Assembly: GCA_013399305.1 (NCBI GenBank)
Contig: VXAI01000189.1
Coordinates: 1,176,221 to 1,240,220, forward strand
Source: Rostratula benghalensis
Taxonomy: Eukaryota > Chordata > Aves > Charadriiformes > Rostratulidae
Reading direction: 5' to 3'
DNA length: 64,000 nt
Shown: positions 24,601 to 36,600 of the stretch, in pieces
Layout of the letters: each line of letters starts with the position of its first letter
How positions within the stretch are numbered: the first letter of the stretch is position 1
Position numbers and translations under genes: made by a program
The notes under the pieces: model-generated
The model's input: only the letters and a program-made list of their open reading frames with translations
Databases searched by the model: none
Told to the model about the DNA's origin: nothing

Positions 24601-27600
24601 TGAGTAACTGAACTGCTCCATACATTCACATACCTGCTGATAACATGCTCAGCTTAGCTTCTGCCTCCACACCAGCCACAGCACTGAGTAAATTAACACT
24701 GTGTCCTCTGGACAGTGCTTGTGTGTTGCAACTGCTCCCCAACCACATTAATCTAAAGAAACCTTCTGCCCCAAATCTAGCTGACCCGCGAAGAGCCCCA
24801 GCAGCAACTGTTTCAGGCCAGTGATTCGTGCCAATTAGCAAGAGAGAAGGGGCCAGTAGAGCCACACAGCCTGAGCAGGCATGCAAAAGGGAGATGAGCT
24901 AGGGCGGAGGGGGGGAAGAGGATAAATAGAGGTTCCCAAGATATTTTGTCACACACAAAAAACCTAAGCTGTTATAAAAGTTGCCCTTATAATAATTCAC
25001 AATTTTTGCTCCACACAGGGAAAAACAATCTGAAAACAGACCAGCTAGTCGTTCCCCACATCGACAACAAACATGAAGGCTGATGCTGTTTTTCAAAGAG
25101 GCGAGGGAGAAAGGCACAGAACCTACAGCTGCAGTATTGTAATCACGCTCGGCTCAGCCCTAACAAAGGGTTAATAAAATTTCAAGCTCGGAGAAAAAGA
25201 CTAACAAGACATCCCGATGCTCCTGCTGTCATTGTCAGGGCAGCCCTTGGAGGAAATGTCCATATCAATTCGGTTTATCAGATGGACAGCTGATCAACAT
25301 TAAACAGACTTGCTCTGGGCAGATTGAGCCGAGCTACCTGTTATGAATAGCAATGAGAGCCCTCTGCTCCCCGCTGCCGAGCTCTGCCATTTCCCACTGC
25401 CGCAGATCCCAGGACATATGGGGATCCCTAGTGACGAGCACATAAAGCTGCAACTCACTCGAGCGACGGCTCATTTCCCCCAGCTGAAAGCAGGCATTAA
25501 TATCCCGAGGAGATCAGGCCCGCCTCTGTGACCCCCAACTACTGAAGCAAAACAACGACTGTCCTATTTCTTCATTTAATAAGCTTTTAATGAAGGAAAT
25601 CAAAATCCCCTCTTTGACTTCAGCATCGCTCTTCATGAAAAGGTTACACAAATACATCAGTGTCATGCTTTCCAAATGCTCAGGATCTGGATGTTTTCAT
25701 TTCTTTTTCTCTCATCCGTTTGTGCTCCAAACGGTATTCGTATTATCTGTGCTAACGAGAGAACCATATTAGGCAGACAATCTCTGTCTAATTCTGATCT
25801 TATACAGTGGCTCTTCCACCCTCTTTCTCCAGGAAGCTAAAAATCTAAGAACCACAGGTATTTCAGTAATCCTAGGCAATAGATTTCTAGGCATTTTAGA
25901 TGGGGAGGGGGTGGGGGTGGTGTCGTGCTAACCCCCATAATACCCAGGTGTAACTCAGAAGTACAGGGGGGGTTCTTGACAGAACTTTGTAAAGCACCCA
26001 CCAACCACTCACCCCCTCTGCTCACACTGTTAGGCAGTTTCTATTGAATGGTTAAAGCAATACTCCATACAGCTTTCTCTATCTGAAGCACAATTCAGTG
26101 ATTAAATAATTTTGTATTTGAAAACAGCTAATCCCAGAATACAAAAAAAAAATGTTAACACAATGTTGGACTTACAACAACAGAAGTACAAAAGCACGAA
26201 CTACAGGGCAACAAGGATTACAAATTCTTACAGCTTCCATCCTGTTCTTGCTCCAGAGCCTGTGTTCACACAACAAAGAAGCAGTTGCCACAAGAATTAC
26301 TGACATAGCAAGGTGGTATTGAGAAAACAGTCAACATTTTTAAAATGCATGCAGTCTCCAAATAGAAGCAGGCAAAGAATAAGAAATGCTTTTCCACCAA
26401 ATGCCAGCATTCTTCCATCTGTCTTTCATGGCCTTCACCACTGCAGCGAGAACTCCCTGCAAACCATCACCCACTGCCCCAGAGACTCCATCTACAAGAC
26501 ATCATGCTTCAAAAGATAACACCGTTTTGAGCTCCACACATCCCTTAATCGCCTTTCCTTTCTCCCCTTCCAAAAATCAACCTACATACAGTAATGTCAC
26601 TCCAAAGAGAGTGGTACAGGAGCTAAGGTACCAGGGAGACCTTACTATGAAGTTTTGGTGGGTCACAGTCAAAAAGGCACAAGTTCCACCGTTAGGTGTG
26701 TAATTTAAGGCAGAGTTAACAGTGAAACACAGCTCTCCCACCTTCTGCCCTCTCAACTAAAAGAATCACAGAACTGCTGAGGCTGGAAGGGACCTCTGGA
26801 GGCCAGCTGGACCAACTCCTCTGCTAAAGCAGGGCCAGCTAGAGACAATTGCCCTGGGCCATGTCCAGATGGCTTTTGAATACCTCCAAAGACTGAGACT
26901 CCACAATGTCTTTGGGCAGCAAGACATGTTGGCTCGTTACCATTTCTAGCCAATTACTATGTACAACTTCCGTGAATACCTTTCCAGCCTCTTCCAGTTG
27001 TTCGTAAGATCCTCAAGATTTGTTCTTGACTCTTCTCTTTTTTTTTTGCTCTACTCTGTGAAAAACCTGGATTTACAGACTTTTCTTATCTGTGGTGCGT
27101 AAAAGGGAGCAAGATCCAAGTCACCTCTTGTTTTTCTGCTCTTGTCTTCTTGTTCCTCCAAGTTCAGCACATGTGTAACTATCCTAAATCTCTGTAAAAT
27201 GCTTGCTATAAAGTATCCCTTAGGTTATGAGTTCCTTAAGCCGTAAATGTCATCCTGGAAAGTACAAAGAAAACACTAACTTCAGTAATTAAAAACTCTT
27301 CAACAAGGTCAATTGAAGCTATATTGACTCCAGGACTGTGAAACACCAGCTTGCAGGAAGATACTAGAGAAATGTAAAATTAAGCAATATAGACATCCTG
27401 GAAGAAGAAAATCAAATGCAATTTCTGTTCTTCCTCCTTGCTCCTCTCCCCCAGTGAGGACACGCTGATCATTGACATTCAAGTGTGTTTTGGTGAACTT
27501 TGATGAACTGCTGAGAATACTTGAAGAATTCTTTTAGATCTGCCCTTATAAACTAAGGCAGTAGCCGCGACATCCTGCTGCTGCGACGCCAAAGTAAGGA

Positions 27601-30600
27601 AAACAGGTTTTGTAGAAACCCCACAATTCACACAGGCACCACATCTACACAGAAAAATACAGAACTAATTGAGAAACTTTGCAAATATGCTTCAATCTCA
27701 AAAAGTGCATTTCACAATTTCGTTTTGGATTAAAATTTCCTATTTGTATGCCTGGGAGCCTGCCTCATCGCAGTATCACTGTTACTAATGGTCTTTTTAT
27801 GGAAATGAATATCTCGCACAGAATTCAACACAAAACTTAAAGCCCACACAAAACTATATGAAACGGGAAGGGGGATTGGCAAAATGTGGAAACAAAATAG
27901 GTTTTGATAGTAAATTTCCTATGCAACTTCTAAAAATTGATTTTGCAGTGTTCCTTCCTGGCATCCTGAATATACTCTTTGTTGTTCACGTTATCTTTAA
28001 GGACTTGCAGGAATGAAACATTAGCCAGTATAATCTCTTTAAAGGGTTCTTACAAGTGACTTCAGTCCCTAATTTCCAGTCCTACTCTAAAAAGAAATAA
28101 TAGCATTTTGCAAAACATATGATAAAATAGAAACATTAAGCAGTGCAATTGTATTGCTGTGAACAAAGGAGTACTTCAGCTGAAAAACTCCTCTGCAATA
28201 TTTGCGATGGAAACTCAAGCTCTCAATAACAGCAAGAAAGCTTGAGCCAGTTTTTCTTTCATTACCAGATGACTGTCAGAAATATACTGACCCTCTCAAA
28301 GGATGATAGGTTATGCAAAGAACTGTTTAATAATTTAAAATGTTAATAGTAGACATTCTATTTCACAGAAATAGACCAAAGACTTAAATTACTCACTAAA
28401 ACCCATATTCAGAAATTTTCAGCAATGGAAGTAACTACAACGAACAAAGACAATGGAACTGATAGATTAAAAATTCTTTAAGAACTTGTATCATTAAACC
28501 TTTGAAATGACTAACAGTATACACCCCAGATTTGAACATTTTTTCTGTGATTGTCAATCCATTAGTTTCTCCTCAATACACAAAGGATTAATTTGTAATT
28601 AATTGTAAAGGCTTACATTTAGGATNNNNNNNNNNAAATACCAGCATCCATTCAATTTTAGTGACAACTATAATAATCCATATATACACACACACCTATT
28701 AATCTGAAAAATGAAATAGTTCTTTAGTAGAAAATTATATATGAAAAAGCATTAACTAAAAAATTGAAGTAATAATGTTAAGTGCTGACAATGTGTTTGG
28801 GCAGAACTCGGTAGCGGCTTTTCCTCTTTTTGTGACCAACGTACAGGAAGAAAAACGTTTGGAAAGACAAGTAGATGCACACACTGAATTCAGGTTCACC
28901 CTGTCTGCTCTGGTCATTGTGCTGCCCCAAAGTAACCCGCTTAGTTCCGCAGCAAGAAAGGGCTGGGATTTTTACAGTTTCTTTTTTCCATTCACCTGTC
29001 AAAGTCAACACCATCATTAATAAAACCACAACTAAAGGAACACTATACAGTGAATAACAAACAGCATCACGGTGATGGGAACTCTCATTCTCATCTTCCA
29101 TATATCCTCTTTTTAAAAGGAGATTAAAGGCTGGGGAAGGTGTTTAAAGTAGTCAACGTGTACAGTAGGTGCCGTGGTTTCACCAACAGCAAAAGCACTC
29201 ACGATAAAGCAGCAGACTTAAGCACAGCACCAATTATTCATTGCATGATCATGACTCATGTATCTGTTATCCAGCACAAAATATCTACCCACTGTTATCC
29301 TTTAACAAGGTCAGAGACTAAGACTTCTGTAGTTCCTCCTCTCGGTCACTAAGCTGCTGTAGGGGCAACCTTCCACCCAAGGGATAGGCAAAGTCGAAAG
29401 ACAATAGTTCTAAGAAGTTTGAGTATGCAGTTCAATTGCATCGTTGTCAATCAATTTAAACTGGTTACATATCGAATTTCTTTCATCTCCTTCAGTTCCT
29501 AGCATCATGAAGTTTTTCAAGTAAATATTCTACCCATATATTCCTTCATGTATTCTTCCCTCTTCATTCTTGAAAAGATCTTGGGTTTTTGTTTCTCTCC
29601 CTCAGCACTGAATATTGCTTAATTTATTTTCTCTTTCACTTGTCTTATTAAGCTCTTCCGTCAGCCCATTATAGGATTTGAAAATATTTTCTGATTTTTA
29701 GTGGACATATGCTCTCTTGAATGCAGCAAGCCAGTTTCCATAAGCATTGTGGGTGGCTGGCAATGTAGGGAGAGGGGCACTGGAAGTCAGGCTCTTGTTT
29801 CTTTTCTTAATGTAGGAATTATGAAGAAGGGTTTTGGCAGTTCTCAACTTCGCTAATAATTTAGGCTTACCACAGAACCACCAATTCACCCTTTGCACTC
29901 CAGACAGCAACGAGAAACTCAACCAATTAGCATCAGTTTCCAACTAGCACCACTGATGTGAAAGACTAACACCACGTCACTACATTGTAGTTAGGAGCCC
30001 TCAAGCCCAGGGGCCAGCTGCCTGCCCTGAAACCGCAGCATCTCCAGGCAAAACGAAGCCCTAACTGGCGAACTGTAGAGTCTGAAGGCTCTGTCTGGCT
30101 TACTCCTGGATTTGGTATCAGTGGCACAGCCTACAGCGCATCTCTCTTGTGCTGGATGGCACCATCACAGTAATTCCCCTTCCAAAGAGCCCAAGCTAAA
30201 AGAAAAATATTCCCAGCCTGGAAGCAAAAGCATCAATTCTGAGAAGCAGGTAAGAGAATCTAGGCAAAGAGCTGTTAAGAATCACTACCCCATATTCAGT
30301 TTGGGGGAGGATGGGGGGAAAGTTAATCAGAGAACCCATCAAATACCACCAGAATCACTAAGTCAAACTGATGTTTTCCAGGACCTGGGGGGCAGACAAG
30401 CAGGCTGGGACCAATAAAGAAGAGAACATCAAGAGGAAGCCTGCACAGTAAAAAGTATCTCATCATTGCAAGACCTAGAATCAATGACAATCCGGCTGAA
30501 GGAACAGATGAGGAGCAGGCGGGCTGTGCTGACAAGGTAAGAATCCAGAGAAACTCACCACAAAGACAGTTCTTGTCATGGTAGGGCTTTTATAGTGAGA

Positions 30601-33600
30601 AGGATGCAAAGGACATTCAGCAAGGAACAGGTCTTAAAAGAATATTTGCACTGCTCAAACCAGATGTGAGGAGCAGTAGCAAGCCGAGGTATGTTTTTAA
30701 AGCCCTGTAAGACAAGGATATGAGAAACTTAAATAGCTTCACCTCTTATTTCCCGTATTACAGATTTTGTAAGCACTACGAAGTGTTAGAAAGGGAGACA
30801 TTTAGTACTTTTCCTTTTCTTATAGACTCTTTCTACACTGCTAAGGAAGAAAAAGTAGACTCTACACATGAGCCAGTAGTTACATAAGTATTGTTAAGGA
30901 AAAATGTGGCTTTTGTGGGGCTTGTGGGTTTTTTTTTTGTTTGGTTGGTTGGTTTTTGTTGGTTTTTTGGTTTGTTTTTTTGGTTTTGTTTTGTTTGTTT
31001 TGTTTTTTTAATAGGAGGGCTGGCTAGCTTAACCTAACTAATCAAACCAGAGGAAAAAAACACCAAGAATATTCCTGAAGATGCAAACAAAAAAAAATTA
31101 AGATATCTGGAAAAAGAGATTTCTTAGATTACATGAATAAGGATGCTAAGAAATCAGGTAATGAAAAGTGGAACTACTCATTTATAAGCATATTGTAAAA
31201 TTTATTAAATTTGTCATTTTTAAGATCACACACTGATGATCACTGGTTATCCTTCTGGGCAGATTCACATCTCCAAAATTAAGTAAAGCTGTCAAATGCA
31301 ATATTGTCTTTTTATAAGGCAATTATCAAGACTTAAACTTCTAATAAATAAAAGACAAGTTTAAATTCTAGTTGGCATTTGCTACAGATTATATTAACAG
31401 CTATGTAAACCACATCAAGTACTACATTAAGTCATAGCAAGAGCTAGGATGTTTACTTCTTTTGAGTTTCTTCTCTCATTTTGTAAATAATGATGCTGAT
31501 ACTGAATATGCTGAATAATGTATATCAGCAATATAATGTATTGTCACTACCTTGAATTTCTAAAAGAAAATTTTCTACATCAAGAGATGTTGCATTCAAC
31601 TTAAATTCTCTATTAAAAATGTAATTTGCTACAAAGAGTTCATATCAGAACTAAAAATTTAGGTACAAACAAATGTAATCTCAATACATTTGTTTTATGA
31701 ACACAATATAACCAAAACCATGGCAATATACAAACATTCTTCATAAATATTATTTCTAATACTCAGAAGCATCTAATGTTATACATAAGCAATACTTTCA
31801 GTTATAAAACAAATTGAATCATTTAGATAAATTTATTAGAAAAATGTGAATGCTTTTTGGAAACTATTCAAGAATATTTTGCTATATGGCCAAATAGCCA
31901 CAATTTCCCAGTTAAAAAGACTAAGCTGAATAAAAAACAAACAAAAAGCCAAAAATTGTGGCTTAGACAACCAAACCAGCTATAATTCCTTCTCCCTCTA
32001 GCTCAAATGGGGAAACTGACAGCAAAAAATGCAAATTGGAGAAACTAGGCAAGGAAGACACTCATAATGGAATGAATGAGAAAATGCAGGTGGAGAGGAA
32101 GCTGAGCAAAGGCTATTTAACCAGGATATAGCAAAAACCCTCAAAGCCAAAAAGAATTTTAAGAACTGCATTGGTCTGTTGGTTAAGGGTGGGCATAAAG
32201 GTAACAACAAAAAGGTAAAGGACTTTAGAGAGCTTGTTATGTTTTTAAAGCAACAAATTTACGCAGATGTATTTGGATATGGAGTGCACCATCAGTAAGT
32301 TTGCAGGTGACACAAAGCCAGGTGGGAGTGTTGATCTGCAGGAGGGCAGGGAAGCTTTACAGAGGGACTTGGACAGATTGGATGGATGGGCCAACGTCAA
32401 CGGGATGAGCTTCAACAAGGCCAAGTGCCAGGTCCTCCACTTGGGCCACAACAATACCCATGCATCACTACAGGCTTGGTGAAGTGTGGCTGGAGAGCTG
32501 CCTGGCAGAAAAGGACCTGGGGGTTCTGACTGACAAGCGGCTGAACATGAGCCAGCAGTGTGCCCAGGTGGCCAAGAAGGCCAATGGCATCCTGGATTGT
32601 ATAAAAAATAGCGTGACCAGCAGAAGTAGGGAGGTGATTGTCCCCCTGTACTCAGCAGTGGTGAGGCCACACCTTGAGTACTGTGTTCAGTTTTGGGCTC
32701 CACAACACAAGAGAGATGTTGAGGTGCTGGAGCGAGTGCAGAGGAGGGCAACAAAGCTGGTGAGGAGCCTGGAGAACACATCTTACGAAGAGTGATTGAA
32801 GGAGCTGGGACTGTTTAGTTTGAGGAAGAGGAGGCTGAGGGGAGACCCCACCACCCTCTATAACTACATGAAAGGACATTGTAGAGAGGCTGGTGCTGGT
32901 CTCTTCTCACAGGTAATTAGCGATAGAACGAGAGGGAATAGCGTCAAGCTGCAACAGGGTAGGTTTAGGCTGAACATTAGGAAAGAATTTTTCACAGAAA
33001 AAGTGGTCAGACACTGGAATAGGCTGCCCAGGGAGGTGGTTGAGTCACCATCCCTGAATGTGTTTAAGAGTTGTTTAGGTGTGGTGTTGGGTGATATGGT
33101 GTAGAGGATGAATTTGTAGAGTAGGGCTGATGGTTGGACTTGATGATCCCAAGGGTCTTTTCCAACCTGAATGATTTTATAAATATCTTCTAGCTCAGCA
33201 GTGAATGCTCTTGAACAGCAGTGGTGGTTAAGACTTCATAGTCAGTAGGTCCAGAGAACTTGCACTCAGGAGGGAAGGCAACAGAAAAAGAATGACAGGG
33301 CTGATAAGCACCAAAGAGAATGAATCATCCTCAAAACAGAGTCAATTGAGCTGGTTCAATATGCTTTACTCTTTATACACTTTTTAATACACTTCGTGAA
33401 CTGAAAATATGCATCGCAAAAAAAAGGTAAGTCAAAAGATCTCAGCTAGGATTACAAGAAAGCAGACCACACACACATGGGACTAGTGACTCTTTTGGGA
33501 AGAAAGCACTGAAGATTTGGAAAAGGGTGGAAGGAAGGTGAAGGAACAGATCATCCCAAATAATTGGTAAAAATACAGGATACAACTGTGGTCAAAAAAG

Positions 33601-36600
33601 TTAACAGGATCCACTGATGATTTAAAGGGCAGCAGAAGTAGCATCTGTCAAAAGTGAGTTTCCAAAGCCAGTAAAAATAATCACTGGTAAATTTCATTCA
33701 GGAAGAATTTGGCAACAGAGGAAAAAGTTTAGAGAAGAGTCACACTAACAATCAGAGTGAGATGAAACACAGAAAGTGAGAAACTAAACCTGTTTAATGT
33801 ACAGAGTATAGATTGACTCAGTCACCGTCATTTAAAGAAGGTTTAAGTATCTACATTTCAGGGGGAGAAAATTAAGAGGATAAAACACTCAAATTATCAA
33901 GCAAGATAAAATAAGATCCAGTAGCTTGAAGCTAAGTACATCCAGAGAGGACTAAGGTGAAGGCACTTGCCAAAACCTGTTATAAGTAATTACAGATTCT
34001 CCAAAAATGGCACAATTGAAGGCAACATCTGCTTAAATCCTATTTAAGCACAAGTATTAGACCTGATTAAAGCTGGGAAAATCCCATAGCCTGTTTTGTA
34101 TTGTAAGCTAATCTGACTAGGAAAATAATGCCTCTTAGTTATTCAACAACCACAAAGCTGATGGAAGGAAACTTCAGAAAATAAACAAAAGACAACTTAG
34201 ATTTGGCAACAGCTAATGCTGGTCCCTGTATTTGAAAATTTATTATTGGGCAGTGTCCCATTTTCTTTTAAAGAGTTATAGATGCTTTCAGCATGGGATT
34301 TCTTCATGGTGAGGGTAATAGGACACTGAAACGGGCTGCCCAGAGAGGTTGTGGAGTCACCTTCTCTGGAGACATTCAAAACCCACCTGGACACGTTCCT
34401 GTGTGATCTGATCTGGGTGTTCCTACTCTGGCAGGGGGATTGGACTGGATGATCTTTCAAGGTCTCTTCCAATCCCTGATATTCTGCGATTTATTTCCAA
34501 TGTTATTTGGGAGACACATCAAACATGCAACCACTTTGCCCATTACCAACACCTCCCATTCCCAGCAGAGGAGCATCCAAAACCAGCAGCAGGCTGGAAA
34601 CCACAGGTACAATTAATTTAATTTTAACTTACTGTATGTAGAGAATAAACATTTCAAAATCCATTTTAAGCAAGTTTGGTAAGCAGAGACAACTTACATT
34701 CAGGACTCATGTCTGCCTTTACACATCTAGGTATCTGCATTGGTAAAATGCAATGTATTTGACACCGTACTAACCTGGGAATAGATACAATCATTCCTAC
34801 AAAAAGAAAAAAACAAACCAGGAGATAAAGAAAAAAAGAGACCATCTACAAAATTATTTTATGTATATAAGGGTGTGTATTTTACCTAAGTATACATATT
34901 TTCTTTAATTACAGTTTTCCATATAACCATTAGGGGGTTCTAGCCATGCAAGTCCCATTTATTAAAGGCAGCATGTCAAATAAGAGTTGACAATTACAGG
35001 CTATATCAATACACATTATGCCAGATGGTAATGAGCCATACACAAAGGGCCAGCCATCCAAAATAATCACACCATTTTCCACAGAAATGTTGAAGAGGTT
35101 ATGGTTTATTACACAGTGCTCATTAGATATACAGTGGCAGCATTAGCAATTTTTCCTTCATTTGTGTCTCATTTAAGACTCTGCCCCCACAAGCCCATTC
35201 AAATTAGTACACAAGGTTAAAATCATTACGGTCAGAGGGAAAAAAAAATTAAGTTGTATTTTTATTTTACAGTAATGGTGGATCAAAGGTCCCCAGAATC
35301 TATTATTCCCTCAACTATTATCTAACACGGGATACTAAAAAGAATGAAATTCACTGTCATTTGTGGTGAAGAAAGACAGCCTATTTTAAATGAGCAAACT
35401 CTATATTATTTCATTAATAACACTAAGTGTAAACAACAGTTGGGTTGTGACACAAAGTGACAAAAGTCATAAAACTAGAAGTTGAAACTGAACTTTCAGC
35501 CTCAGCTTTAAACTTTCTCATCTCCTTTTCAATTTTCTGCTTTAAGAGCACGGAAATATTTAAGTGTCCGAAAGGCAACTCATCCTTCACAGCAGGTTGG
35601 AAAAACAGTTGTCTCAAATAACCAGAATGCCATCTCTGAGAAAACACCTATGAGATATGATTTAAAGTACCTTTCTACTCAACTGCATATGTTGACTTCC
35701 AACTAGAAAATGACTGTTGGAGACATTTATTTTCCTGCCTTTCCGTGTTTATAGGAGATACGTGGGTGAAAAGATGTAACAGGGCAAATGTGAGTATTTG
35801 TCAACACAAGCAAGGATACGTTTATTGCTTAAAAACACGCCAATATCCCCCCCCCAGGCTCCAAGTGACAGGAAGAATTTAGAAGTAAAAAACCTGCAAG
35901 GGGGGGGGGGGACACGACTTGAGCACTGGACGTGCCACCTGACAACACAAGTGCAGAGAACTGGCTTTTCAGACCAAGTTCCTCTTCGAACTGCGCAGAG
36001 CATCTCCTGGAAATCTGGGTCCTGCATCAGGCAACCAGCCGGCTCACAAGACCAGCATGTCCTTACACCTCCTTCCCCAACCACTCCTGCTGAGCTATTC
36101 TGCTGTTACACAAAATGCTGAATTATTCATTCTGCCAGATGGCAAGAGAGTGAAAAGAGTCAGTTGTTCTCCAGGAGATTATGGAAGAGAGAGGTGGGAC
36201 ACCTGGACTCCAGTTCCTGCTCCACAAAGTTACTGGGAGGGAAACAACATCACATATTTGGGGATTCCCCATGTTGGCATCCTATACCGTGTGCAAAGAA
36301 AAATTTTCCGAAAATTCAGAGAGAAGCACTAGGAATTTGCATCCTTACAAATATTTGAGGGAGCCAAGCCTGCACTTCCTGCAGCCTTGGTGAACGCTTA
36401 GTCAGTGGCCAGAGAACACGGAGCAGCATTAACAGCACATCTCCAGCCTGGGAATCCAATTGAAGCCATAAGAAGAATTTAAAATGGAGCTGGCATAACG
36501 GTCATCTTTTTGGGTTACTGAAGTGAGCAAGTTGCAGGTGGTATAAACAGGACAGGAGGTGATCAAAAGCTTTGGCAACAGCTACTGTAGCATGGCCTTG

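Noticed and set aside
25902..25920. G-rich tract GGGG-A-GGGGG-T-GGGGG-T-GG resembling a G-quadruplex
   Set aside because: Only three tracts of three or more G are present, so the standard four-tract rule is not met.
32245..32781. Minus-strand open frame of 178 codons, the longest in the window
   Set aside because: It is the antisense shadow of the CR1 ORF2 C-terminus at 32270-33183. GC-rich CR1 sequence has few antisense stops. No PDSS2 similarity or splice signals.
36057..36393. Three overlapping plus-strand open frames
   Set aside because: Open in all three frames at once, which argues for base composition rather than coding. No motif or exon boundaries.
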